DNA of 64,000 bases. It comes from Serilophus lunatus (taxonomy: Eukaryota > Chordata > Aves > Passeriformes > Eurylaimidae). Shown here one piece after another: positions 1 to 11,775 of the stretch. Where the stretch lies: contig VXBA01002157.1 of assembly GCA_013399895.1 (NCBI GenBank), positions 515,456 through 579,455 on the forward strand. Direction: 5' to 3'. The translations under genes and the position numbers were made by a program. Within the stretch, counting starts at the first letter, position 1, and the number at the start of each line of letters is the position of its first letter. The notes below the pieces were generated by a model, which made no database searches, was not told the origin of the DNA, and saw only the letters and a list, made by a program, of their open reading frames with translations.

Positions 1-2414
1 ACATTAACATTACCTACTGATGAACCTATTTCATTACTTTTAATAACATTATATCTGAGTTTGTCTGCTCAGTGCAGTGATAACTTAGTGAAGGAGAATT
101 AATTTCACATTCTCCAAGTAAGCAATAATGAGGGAAATCAGTTTCCTCTAGAGGTGCAGGGAGAAGTTTAATTAAATTTGGATATGGGCCAATTGATTTC
201 AGGTTGGTCACTTGCTTTCTGATTGACAGTGGGACCTTAGGTCTCAATGATAAGTGCCAAATCATGTAAATCCATGAGTGAAAATAGCCATGCCTGAAAC
301 AAGACTCCAGGACTTTAGAATAGGGATGAAACTGCGCCAAAGACCTTTTTGCAAGGTTGTTTTTATTAATCTTGTAATCTGGGAGGGCTTTGAATAACTA
401 TGAACACACATGTACCTAGCAAAACATGGGGGATTAATATTGGTCAATTAAGAAAAATATTGCATAATGAAGTCTGTCATCTTTGGGATATTCTGGTGCT
501 ATGCATACACCAGAAAAGCAATACACAGGCACAAGGTAAAAATCCCTCCAACTCTTGAGTAAAGATGTTTCTTGTTGTTAGTACTCACTTAGACTAAAAT
601 GATTAGCAGCTTTCAGTACTTATTGCAAATGGAGTCTCTTTCACCACACCTCCTATGTTCATGGGGAACAGATACAGCGGGCAGTGACTGGTTAGTGTGA
701 CTGAGTAAGGCATACTGCAGTCATATGTCATGAGATTTATTCTCATGGAACCAAATCTATTTGAACACCAGTATTTTAATGAATCAACCTGTATAACTGG
801 CCTCTTTAATAAGTAACTGTATTACTTAAAAATTACTTTTGAATCTGTAAGTTCTGAAAAAGCAGATGAAGTGGCTCATCTATTAATTAAATATTGAATT
901 GACAGAAAAAGATAACAGGAGCAAAAAAAAGGGTTTTATATTTTCACTTTAAAATGCATGAAAATAAAATGGATCTGTACTAAAATAATTTGCTGAAAGA
1001 TCCAGGACTCATCTAAAAAATTCCCAGTATTCCTGGTTCTAACAAATTATAAGTGTTTTGGACAAAGATCATGAGGTTGCTTCTATGTAAAGAAACATAA
1101 AAGGCACAGAGCACTATACCTGCAACTGCATGATAAAGCTTTGAGCTCAATCCTGCTTCCTCTTAAAGGAACAAGGGATAGGCACACTGACTTAAGTGGC
1201 TGCAGGATCAAGCTACAAAGCATCTGTGTGACCTTTACTTTATTATGACTCACTTTCCCAGTTCAGGGAAAACCTAGAATATACCTGGGAGTGTTTTTGT
1301 TCCTCCAAGACAAAAGGCATCTCAAAGTCTAAATGCTGAATATTGCCAAGGGGCTGCTGTAGGCTTCAGGAACCTGGCAAAGGCAGGAGTGGAGGAGTGA
1401 ACTTGTGGAGGAATGAGCAGATTTGTTAAATCTGTACTAAGCTGTTACTGCTTATTAAATTCAATTTGTCAAAAGTATAGTATAAATTGCTCTATCAGTT
1501 GCTTCTAAATGGCCTTGTTCTGTATGGGAAAGGAAAAAAAGGTAAATCAATGTTCTTAACTTCCAGTAAGTATCTAAAATATGCCATCCCAGAGAGCTGG
1601 GACTAACATATTCACCAATGCAGAAATGCAAGTGCTGTGCCTTCTGTGACCTTTACCCTCTCCTTTTCCCTTTCAACATTTCTAAGGCAAATATGAAATC
1701 TGGACAGATGTGCCTATGAATCCTTGCCAACATATATTGGCAAGAAAGAGCTGAAATTACTGTACTGAGTCATATCCAACTACTGGCAATAACACTGTCT
1801 GTAAATTGCTATGTTGCATGACAGCAGGTAGCAGAGGAAATTCCTAGCAGGGAGGGATGGATCAGAAATACAGTAGATTACACCCCACTGAAGAGGGTTA
1901 TGAATGAAACTCCAAAGGAACATGGACAATTTTTTAAAATTAGAACACAGATATTAGAAGCATGGAAAGAGGCTTTTTCAGTGAAATCCTTCACTTCAAT
2001 GCTAAGCACATCAGGTGAGAATCTATGTTATGCCTCTAGGAGATGCAGCATACACCTCAAAGCCAAAAGTCAAGAGGGAAAATAATGACTTTACATTACC
2101 TCTGTATCCTCATAATTTTAGGCTACTCCTGGAGAGCTGGCCTGACTATCTGCAGATATGTGCTGTGGCCATACACCTAGGACATCCATCATATTCCAAT
2201 CTGGATTTGTCCCTTCCTAGTCCTAGAGCGAGCAAGAGCTTGGAAGACAAATTACACAAATGTGTTTTCTACAAGCAAATTCATCTTGAAAAAGACATGT
2301 GTTGTGAAAAATATTAGTCTAAATGCCTGTAGCTGAGCAAAGCAATAAACAAATTAAGTCTAAAAGAAGTCACAAAAGCCTTAATGATGTTTTAGGTTTT
2401 GTTCATTTGTTTTC
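1..2414. other. Unique AT-rich non-coding DNA
   Basis: I recognise no gene or repeat family here. Open frames are about 100 codons or shorter, are interrupted in every frame, and lack convincing splice-bounded structure or similarity to any protein I know. Confidence 0.6.
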
Positions 2415-2580
2415 CCCTTCCCTTCCCTTCCCTTCCCTTCCCTTCCCTTNNNNNNNNNNNNNNNNNNNNNNNNNNNNNNNNNNNNNNNNNNNNNNNNNNN
2501 NNNNNNNNNNNNNNNNNNNNNNNNNNNNNNNNNNNNNNNNNNNNNNNNNNNNTTTCCCTTTCCCTTTCCCTTTCCCCTCC
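2415..2580. repeat. (CCCTT)n / (TTTCCC)n microsatellite around a gap
   Basis: Seven perfect CCCTT units are visible at 2415-2449, then 103 undetermined bases, then four TTTCCC hexamers at 2553-2576 followed by a degenerate CT-rich tail to about 2605. The repeat unit changes from five to six bases across the gap, so at least one switch point is hidden. On the minus strand the left part reads AAGGG, a purine-rich motif of the type that can form G-quadruplex or triplex structures. The true array length is unknown. Confidence 0.9.
2450..2552. other. Assembly gap (103 N)
   Basis: An unbroken run of N inside the CT-rich microsatellite. The flanks are both repeat, so the gap probably reflects failure to resolve the tandem array. 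Its stated length may not be the true length. Confidence 0.98.
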
Positions 2581-2610
2581 CCGTCCCCTTTCTTCTCCCT
2601 TCAATTTTTT

Positions 2611-5600
2611 TTTGGTTGTTGCTTGTGCAGGGCTTTTTGTTTGTTTATTCTTTTTATATGACTTGTTTCTGAAATCTTTAACTATTTCTATATGCAAACC
2701 CCCACCCCCCAAAGTCTTGAGGCAGTTGGTATACACATTTGCTTGAAGAGTTATCCCCATGTCAATCATGGTGCATAGTAAAACTCTAAACCTGTGCATT
2801 TAATTTAGTAAGCCTTCAAAACCTGTATTGTGTCATCTTATACTGTTTCAGATAAATGTAATGCTATTATATTTGCAAAACTGCTAATGGAGTGATACCT
2901 CTCTGTGTGTTGGTTTGTTTTTTTTTTTAAATAGAAATAATTAATTAAAGAAACAGTTTTTTGCCCTACAATTTTATTAAAAAATTAGCATTTCAAGTGT
3001 AGCCTTCATTTTTCACATTTTCCAAGTGGCTCAACTCCCATCCCTGCAACATTTTTTCTGATTAGCCTGCAGTCCTATTTAATCAATAGAGCTACAAAGC
3101 CAGCTATCTCTCACTCTATGGTTATCTTTCATTGTACAGTACATAATGCCTCTAGTCCTGCTGATAACAAAGAGCACACAGAGGAAATGTGGCACTGCAT
3201 GTTTGTTATCTTCTACTCAACTAAGCATACCTCTTTTTCTCTCTTGACTCTTATCAATGCAAAAAATGCTGAAAACAAATTACTCCCAATGTTAACACTG
3301 CACATACCAGTTGGGACCAAGATTTTTTGACTATCTTATGGCTGTGGTTTGCCAGCACTACAAAATGCAAAAAATGCACTACAAGAGCCTGCCCATTTGA
3401 TACATCACCTTGCCAACCTTTCAGAAGGCAGTGCAAAATGGTAGCATCAGCAGCCAGCCTTACACAGATGGAGGGAAAACTCACGATACACAAAGAGTAT
3501 ATAGCAGGAAGATTGACCCAAAAGCTGTTCGTGGTTGACACCAGACATGCAAAAAGAAAAAAAGAAAGTAATCTAGTTCTATTATTTTCATTTCTTACAA
3601 AACATGAAAGATGATATACCTTGGTCTCTCTTGGCAATAAGAAAACAGCTACCTTGAACCTCTGCTTCAGTTAGGGAACAATCTAGTGGTTTCTTTTCTT
3701 GTAGGTTTGTCACTCACAAAGGGTGAAAAGGCCTTGATCAGAAAAAAAAGCCCCACATTTTTTATGCCCTTCCTGACACAAAACACCCTGATGGATGTGG
3801 GTCTGGTCATTTTGATCTTGGGAATTTTAGCCAAGATATATTTTGATGGTGCCTCCAACAAATGTGGAAGAATCTGATGTTCCAGAGTTAAACATAATTA
3901 TGACCATGTATTCAGATAATATTTGAGAGAGACTAGCAATTTTGCCCTTTGCTCTCAATTGTTATGTGCTGGTTGAGCCTTAAATAGTTTTAAAATTATG
4001 ATTAAAATTTTCCACAGTATTTTCCTATTTGCTTTATTTGAAAAGAAAAAACTAGAATAGCCCATAAAACCCCCCAAAATGTGAAAGGTCCTTAAAAAGA
4101 AAACAAATAAATGTTTTCTTCTTTCCCGAGGGCATGGGTTTATGCGTGTGCAATATATGTATGTGACAAAACCCTTGTTAACTAAAAATGGTTTACAGAA
4201 AAACACCCTGTGCATGAGTAGAACTGTATAGCATATCCACCTTTAGAAGTATACATTGAGATCATATCATATTGTGCAAGATGAATTTTATCAGAAGTAT
4301 GAAAACTTTATGAATACCTAAGAAATGCAGAAAAAGAATTTTGCTTCAGCACTTTTTTGATAACACTCAATCTCCAAAGCATGGTTATGCTTCTGTTGGA
4401 ATCACTTCAAAATTTGTAATTTCTAACAGTGTTCTGAACTTTGAGATAAAAGATGATCATACAGTTTTGTTTTATGTATTGCTTGATAGCATGACCTTTG
4501 ATAATGTGTCTCAGCAATGGAATTCAAAGGTTTGCATAGTATTTATGATGTGTTCATAACCCTATTACTTTTGGCTCTAGGCAAACACTACATATCTTTA
4601 TTCAGATTTTTAAATAAATTTACTAAAAGCATGTTGATATAATGCTTATTTGCTTTTTGCAAATACTCACCAAATGAGAAAGACTAGTGTGAAAAACTCA
4701 AGATAAGCAAATTTACTGTCTAATAATCAAATATCTTTTTGAAACTGGTGTTGAATTTTGTTCTGGATTCTATATTTCGAAGTTCCTTTATGTAGTCTGC
4801 TGATTAGCTAAAAAAAAAAAAAAAAAGAATAATTTGTGCAGTCAAAAAACAACATAATATCACTTGATACACTTAACCAGCCAACACATATATCTGAACA
4901 CTCATATTGAACTGAGCATCCTGTGAAGCCAAATATTTCTTGGAATGGTTTTGTCATATGATTACTCTTGCTAAAACTATCCATTGGATAATTTTCATAT
5001 GATTTTTTAATTAATTCATGATTATTTAATTTTAATTGCAATTTAGACCTTAATCTACAGCACTAGGTAATTTAAATTTAAAAATTAGGTGTTATAATAC
5101 AGGCAGCTCAAGTGTCAGTGACTTATAACTGAAATTTTCCAAACTGGAAAGCTCTGTATATAGTTGATTGTAACAATCCCAAAATTAAGTCATTAAGTTT
5201 AAAATTTTGTCTGTGCGTAAGTAAGCAAATATGTGTACATTTGTAAATGACTGAAATTAAAGATTCATCACCAAATTAATTTAATAAACTATGCAAACTC
5301 TGTTAAACTGTGCTTTTATTAAAACATGTAAGAATAAAACCAGTTGCCAGTCCACTCATCAAAGTCCCTTTTGGAAGTATGCACTTAAATAGATTTTTAG
5401 CAAAGTGATGTGAGTCTGGACTCCAGTATGGTATGGTATATATGAGTTGTGGTGCATTCCCAGAGTTTATCACTGGGATCATCCCAAATGAGTTCCAATA
5501 AAAACTTTATAACACATATGCAGTTAAGCCATGTTACAAATTTAACATAAAAACTGTTTCAGAAATGGTTCAGGAGGTTTTATGATTATTTTAATTGATA

Positions 5601-5984
5601 CTGTTACTGCACTTCCTTCTATATTAAAGCTAAATTAACTTGTTCTTATGATACAACTACATAAGCCTCAGAATCGTTACTGATACAGTTCTGAACCTCT
5701 AAATGATCCTAAGCAACTTGTCTATAAATCACTGTGTTCCACTCTTAAGGTCGTATATATGCCAGGATATCCAAGCTAGAAATATGTGGTAGTTCAGATG
5801 GAAAAAACTTATCAGTTCTTTTCCCCTGAAAGGCATATGCCTCTGCATTCTTGAGAATAAGGAGAACCTCAAACATCTCTTTGCTTCAGAACTTAGTATT
5901 GCCTATCTTCCTCCTTATTGCAATATAATTTGGAGATAAATTTGTGCCTTTTGTGGTAAACAAAAAAACTTTGCTTAATGATTT
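2611..5984. other. Unique AT-rich DNA with a poly-A run
   Basis: No gene is recognisable. An A17 run lies at 4810-4826 without a recognisable SINE or LINE body upstream, so it is not evidence of a retroposed gene. The rest is low-GC sequence with short chance open frames only. Confidence 0.55.
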
Positions 5985-6059
5985 TTGGGTAGTGGTGTGG
6001 TGGATTTTTGGTTGTATTGGTTTTGGTTTTTGGTTTTTCGTTTGGGTTTTTTGGTGGCA
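5985..6059. repeat. GT-rich low-complexity tract
   Basis: The plus strand is almost entirely G and T for about 70 bases, with repeated GGTTTT-like blocks. This is simple sequence and no element boundary is visible. A similar tract occurs at 61020-61122. Confidence 0.75.
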
Positions 6060-7012
6060 GAATGTTAAAAAATAGCAGACACTTGAGAATTGACCAGAGG
6101 TTAAGAGTGCTAGAATGAATCCTGACAGAGATAGATTACTAGGCAGAACACGGGTGAGGCAGTCAAAAGTGCATGATAAATGTAATTTATCACATGGATC
6201 TCCAATTTACTACATGAATATTAACTCTGCCTTTTTGTGAGACTCTTGTCTAATGTGGCAAACCTGTTCCCTCTATTTTCATGACAAATGTGACTAATTA
6301 ATACCAGGTCTCATGACCAAATAATTATAGTGTTTTCCCTTTAATTTTTAATAAGAAGAAAATTAAGTCAATTTAAGGATTCTTAAACTAGAGAGAGATG
6401 ATTTTAAGTGGAAGACTTGATCTAAAGTGTGCTTTCCATGTAAGTGCTCTAAACAAAAAGAGTGGACCCGTAAACAGATTTATGATGTATTGGGATGTGT
6501 GGCACTGCAATATGGATAACTTAGGAGGCCACTTAAGGAAATGAATGACTTGCAAGTGTGTTCATCTCTACATGTGTGTGTATGCACATGCAAGTCAGAG
6601 TAGGCTTTCTGGTGAAAACCTGGGATGCTGAGTTGCACATGCTGCCTTGGTGGTTGACCTGAAAAATGGCACACTGTTTGTGATAGCTTTTTGGAAAGTC
6701 AGTACCAGTATTGATATTGCCACTTCAAGTTGTATTTAAAAACAATTATCTTGAAAAAAAATATAGCAAAAATATATACCCTTAGGTATGTATCACCTAA
6801 AGTTAAGAAAAAATATGTATTGAATACCACTGTTAGCTCTGTGCAAAATGAACAATTGTACCTTGCTCCAATCTGGAGTTAAATATCTAAAGGTAGCAAG
6901 CATTAACTGTTAATTTATAATGTTGGTAATTTCTACTGGCCATGACATACTGAAAAACATCGAGTTCAACCAGTATATAGGCTAATTGACTCTTGTTGAA
7001 AGCGTCTCATTT
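6060..7012. other. Unique non-coding DNA
   Basis: I see no gene, RNA or recognisable repeat in this stretch. Confidence 0.5.
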
Positions 7013-7100
7013 AGAATCATAGAATTCTGATATAGTTTGAATTTTGAGGCCTTTAAAGGTCATCTAGTCCACCAGCCCAACTTGCCCAATGCACTTCCTA
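7013..7100 (-). mobile_element. CR1 LINE 3'-end fragment
   Basis: On the plus strand the sequence reads as a reversed CR1 tail (AGAATCATAGAATTCTG) followed by the reverse complement of the CR1 3' untranslated region (AAAGGTCATCTAGTCCA). Only the last hundred bases or so of the element are recognisable, as expected of a strongly 5'-truncated LINE insertion. Similarity fades after about 7090. The upstream limit could extend to about 7135. Confidence 0.8.
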
Positions 7101-7483
7101 CAAACAGCCTACATGCTATTCAAGGAACCAGGCACTTGAAAATTAGACACTGAAAATTTGTTCTGGACTGTCTGAACAGTCCTGATAAAAATGAAAGAAA
7201 TCACCGGTGCTGAGTGAGGGAGATGGGGCAGATGGACACCAGCTCTTCCACTGTTTGGGTCATGTCTGAATCAGTAGATCAAAAGCATACCTCTAAGTGT
7301 CTTCACCTCCAAATCATCCCTGCTTTCTGTGATGTGGCAGTACAATGCTGTTAGTAGCTGAGAAACAGGGCTTTTAAGTTACCTCTCATGTTTGAAGAGA
7401 AATTGAAGTTTTCCGTGTCTGAAAGTGATGTCATGGAAGAACAAGAAGGCAGATGGGAAAAAGAGTGACCAGATAGGGAATTA

Positions 7484-7526
7484 TTAAAAAAAAAACAACA
7501 AAAAAACCCCCCCAAACAAAACAGAA
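7484..7526. repeat. A/C-rich low-complexity tract
   Basis: A-runs interspersed with a C7 run; the minus strand is T/G-rich. Simple sequence with no element boundary. Confidence 0.7.
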
Positions 7527-7839
7527 TAAAAAGGCACATTAGAATTATAATACAAACATACTTGGCCTTGGGGTTGACATTTGTAAAATTCTCTATTGGG
7601 GAAAGTGTGTTTTCAAATGTAACAGATAATTAGTTCACAACATCTAGAACTCTTTATATTTTCTCTGTTAGCAATAAATACTTGTTCTTCATGACAATAC
7701 AGCTAGCATTTTTGTTTATATTTATAAGCAAATAGTGTTTAATTGTATAATACTACTTAATACTAATACTGCTATCTCAGTTCAAGCTTATTGCCTAATT
7801 TTTCTCCAGCTCCACTTTTTGCATTCAAAGTTTGTTCGT

Positions 7840-7885
7840 ACACTTCACTCCGAAGTGTGGCATATTGTGGCATATTAATATGCCA
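7840..7885. repeat. Hairpin, 10-bp direct repeat and 18-bp palindrome
   Basis: A 7-bp stem with a 5-base loop (ACACTTC at 7840-7846 with GAAGTGT at 7852-7858) is followed by two adjacent copies of GTGGCATATT (7857-7866 and 7867-7876). The second copy runs into the perfect 18-bp palindrome TGGCATATTAATATGCCA at 7868-7885. The function, if any, is unknown. Confidence 0.85.
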
Positions 7886-10800
7886 TGCTCCCATAGCAAT
7901 ACCTATCTATGGATTTCAAAATGTCCTTGCAAAACTAAAAGATGCATTTATTAATTTTTTTAAAAATCATAAGCCATGGAATAGAAAAAGAAATCCCTCT
8001 CAGGGATATACCTGTATCAAGAAACAAATTAGTAATAGAATAAGCTAGGCTTGTACTCAGAGTTATCTCTTCTTGTCTACTGTTGATATTGTTCCATGCA
8101 AATCTTGTGGTGGAAATACTTTCTTTTTTGAAGCCGTGGTTGCAGAATGGAAAAAACAATCCAATCCTTAGACAAACCTCAATCACACTTTTCCCAGCAT
8201 GATTTTGCTATTCAGAGCTAGGCAAAGGAACAAAAGTCTATGAAATGAATGGAAAAAACCCACACAGAGAGGACCAACTTCTTTACCTGTGAATGGTCAG
8301 CAGTCATAAACAGACTTTAACCTGCATAGACCGCCGCTGCTACCAAAAGACATCCTTGAAATCATGAAATAACTAATGCCAGAGGTGGTAGCAAACTGGG
8401 CTTCAATAGCAATTGAAGTGCTTTATACAAAGCTGAACACTTCAAAGGAAGGAATTTTTTTTTTTTTTCCAAAATATCTTTTTGCCTGGTACCTGGGTCC
8501 CTGCAGTGGGAATGTTATACATAAATTCAAATCCTCCCAGTGTGAGAAGGGACAAAGAACTGAAATCTACCACCTCCCCTCAAGGGCATCCTGCTAGGCT
8601 TTTGGGTGAAAATAAATTACCATCTCTGACTGTGATTTGAATGAAATACTCTAGTGACAGTTTCTGATTGAGGGTCTGTGGGGTACAGGCCCAAGAAAAG
8701 AGGCACAGCTGCTTTCTTACAGATGCATTTTTAGAAAAAGGCTCTTGCCTGCAGATACTGTCATGTGAGGAATGTGTTTGGGGCAGTGGCTGGATCAGAG
8801 GTCCTCATGGAACCTGATCTATAAGAAGCTACAGTTTATAGAGGTGCTGTGAGACCACCTTCCAGCTCACTGTTTATAAGACCTCTCACAGGAAGGTGCC
8901 TTTTTTCTTCATTTTATAGGATCTTAGTCATAAGTCCCCAGATAACTGTGTGTATCAAAACCAGGCACTCTTGGCAATACACAACAGACAAATCCAGAAC
9001 CACTCCAGGGACCTGGACTGCATTAAGGTAGAAAATGGAGTCAGGAGTACAATTTAGGTTGCAGCTGAATGAGGATTTTAAGGATGACAATTTGGAGCAG
9101 AAAGATTTAATTCCTTCTTTTTCCCATAAATCTGATTTCTGGCTGTTTTTCTTTGCCACGAATTGTATAGAATCGCCTAGCCTTACAACTGAGGTTTCCG
9201 ATGGCAAAGTACCAATGGCTGTTGTAATACACCAATTCTTTTATGCATCTAGCCCTAGATGCCTAACCTTGAGCAGTAATTTTTAACAATTTTGGCAGAA
9301 GATCTGAAAGATACACTGGCCCTTTCTGACACACAGATGCTTTAGGTCTAAATTCCCAGAATGTTACCCACAAACCTTTGTTTTATATTGTTTCTCCTTG
9401 CTCTTTAACCACTTATCCTGGACCACTCAAGGTTTAATTTTATTGGTGATGAGAATTGATGAGGAAGATGAAGAGCCATATTTCCTTGGGCTGGTTAAAA
9501 AAAGTTTACCTGTTAGTAAGATTAACAAAAAAGTTTGAAAGAAGTTTCTACTTGAAGGGTCTTAGGATCAGACTGAGAGACTTTTGTGTGTTTTCAATCT
9601 ATATATGTGAATATATAAAGCAACTAAGCTTGTGCACGCCTTACTTTGACATGTTATTGCTTTCCTGGTATTTTTCATTAAGTTTGATGCCAAAAGCTCC
9701 TGAGTTGCAGATTACTGGAGGCTGGGAGAATAACCTAGGTTAGCATCTCTGTGTGCTTGCCCTCATCTTACGCTTTTTACAAAGCACTTAGGGAATTGGG
9801 TATTCATGGAGACAGAATGCTAAATTAGTCTGACCTTGTCTCTGACCAGGTACAGCTGTTCTCACGTTCCTTAAAAATGCTGACATTTAACATTTGAAAG
9901 TCATTTTTATAAGGCAGTATTACACTATTTCCTTGTATAAAATGTTAGCGCAATATTGAAGTTGTTCCATGCATGATGTAATGGAAACGTCTGTTCTGTT
10001 GCAGACTGTTTCACAGAAAAGCTTGCAGCCTGTGATACCGGAAAACCAAGGAGAACTACCTATATTTTCAACATGGACAGTTCATGAGTCCATACCACGG
10101 AGAAGATTGATGCCTTGGGAATAAGTCTTCAAGTAATTCGATGTGGGACACCAGAAAATCAGAAGCAGAATCAATGTGAGAAGAAGAAGGAAAGAAGGCT
10201 TAGGGGACTGGAGTCAGGGAGCCTGGTGAGAGCAGTCCTCTTCCACTCCCCACATGCTACTGATTTGTTTTTTATCTGTATAAAGACCAGTGGCTATTGG
10301 ATAAAAATAAGGAAAAGCACTAACATTTTAAGGTTCTCACTGATTTATAAAGAAAAAGCTTAAAATATTTTAGAATTTTTTATGCAGATGGAAATGGCCT
10401 TAAAAGTCAGAAGTACCCACTGTTAACATTTGGTGAACTGTCTTTTTGTGAAATAACTTTGCTTCTTTCAATGTGGAGTGCCATATATTAAGAGAATGTG
10501 TGTTTTAGAAATTGATGGAAACACTTTTTTTTGACTTCACCTATTCAAACAAAATTTCAGGATGTCATGCACATGAAAAAGGTCACCTAATTATAGCAGT
10601 TTTTCATTGACTCACCTGATTCCTGCCTGTACATGCACAAGGCATTCATCAGGTGGTATAGCCTATTTAATATGCCTCAGCTGTAACATCTGTATGCACA
10701 GGTTCAGTAATAGTGTTCTGCATCTACCTTTTTATTTATTGAAAATTTATTTTATTAAGAGATTCAAACACATAGAATAAAACCACCCACGGGCAGTTCC

Positions 10801-10990
10801 TTAGGTCTCCCAGACATTTATGCAGGTGTAGAACTTTATATATTTGAAATAGCTGATGACATTTTTTCCACCTGTTCTTTTAATGAGAAACGGTCTTTAA
10901 AAAAATAAAGAAAATGAGCACAGAAAGTCTGCAACATTTTCAAAACATAAATAAATACAATATTTAAAAGAGAACATTATTATATTTGCT

Positions 10991-11775
10991 TGTAGTGGAT
11001 TTGCTTGTCAAGATTTTGATAGTGGGGCTACTGTGAGAGGCTGCCATAAGCTTCCACTACGTCCGAGAGAGCCAATGCAAGCCAGCTGCAGGATGAACCT
11101 GCTGGTGTGTGGCCAAGGCTGAGTCTGTCAGCAATGGTAGTAGCACCTCTGGGATAACAGACTCAAGAAGGGGGAGGACAGAAAAACTGCACAACAACCT
11201 ATAACAGGAGAGATAAGTGAGGACAGCATGAGAAAGCTCTGCAGACACCAAGGCTGGTGAAAAAGGAGGAGGTAGAGGTGCTCCAGGTGCTGGAGCTGAG
11301 ATTCACCTGCAGCCCCCGATGAAGACTATGGTGAGCAAGCTGTCCTCCTGCAGCCCATGGAGATTCACAGTGGGGCATATAACTATCTGCAGCCCATGGA
11401 GAACTCCACGCTGTAGCAGGTGGATGGCCAAAGGAGGCCATAACCCAATGGCAAACTTGTGCTGGAGCAGGCTTCTGGCATAATCTGTGACTTTCTGGAG
11501 AGAGAAGCCCATGCGGGAGCAGATCTGGTGACAGGATTTGTGACTGTGTGGGGAACCCAGGCTGTAGCAACGTGTTCATGAAGAACTGCAGCCCCTGGGA
11601 GGGAATCACGTTGCAGAAGTATGTGGAGGGCTGTTTCCTGTAAGAGGACCACACATTGGAGCAGGGGAAGAGTGTGAGGAGTCCTCACCCTGAGGAAGAA
11701 GGAGCAGCAGAGACAACATATAAAGAAACCGTGAAACAAACTCATTGTCTCCCTTCAGGATAGAGAAATCCCACC
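10991..11775 (+). mobile_element. Avian endogenous retrovirus LTR fragment
   Basis: The block starts with TGTAGTGGATTTGC and carries a string of degenerate motifs built around CTGCAGCCC(A/C)TGGAG (near 11309, 11349, 11391 and 11587). It then has a GCAGGGGAAGAGTGTGAGGAG segment and a GCAGAGACAAC segment. From memory this order matches an LTR family common in bird genomes whose full copies end in CAACCCACCACA. That 3' end is missing here, and the match fades after about 11775, so the copy is truncated or heavily diverged. GC content is clearly above the flanks. No retroviral coding region is adjacent. Open frames on the minus strand (up to 151 codons) lie antisense to the LTR and are not genes. 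The exact family name cannot be fixed by eye. Confidence 0.7.

Larger units (their letters stand above)
7101..10990. other. Unique non-coding DNA
   Basis: No gene is recognised. The stretch contains an A/C-rich simple tract (7484-7526) and a small cluster of palindromes near 7840-7885, listed separately. The longest open frames are under 100 codons and resemble no known protein. Confidence 0.5.

Noticed and set aside
2323..2799. Open frames crossing the 103-base gap
   Set aside because: They are kept open only by N and by the CT repeat.
4810..4826. Poly-A as the tail of a processed pseudogene
   Set aside because: No coding or transcript-like sequence precedes it and no flanking direct repeat was seen.
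11199..11745. Minus-strand frames of 120 and 151 codons
   Set aside because: They lie antisense to the LTR fragment at 10991-11775 and follow its degenerate repeats.
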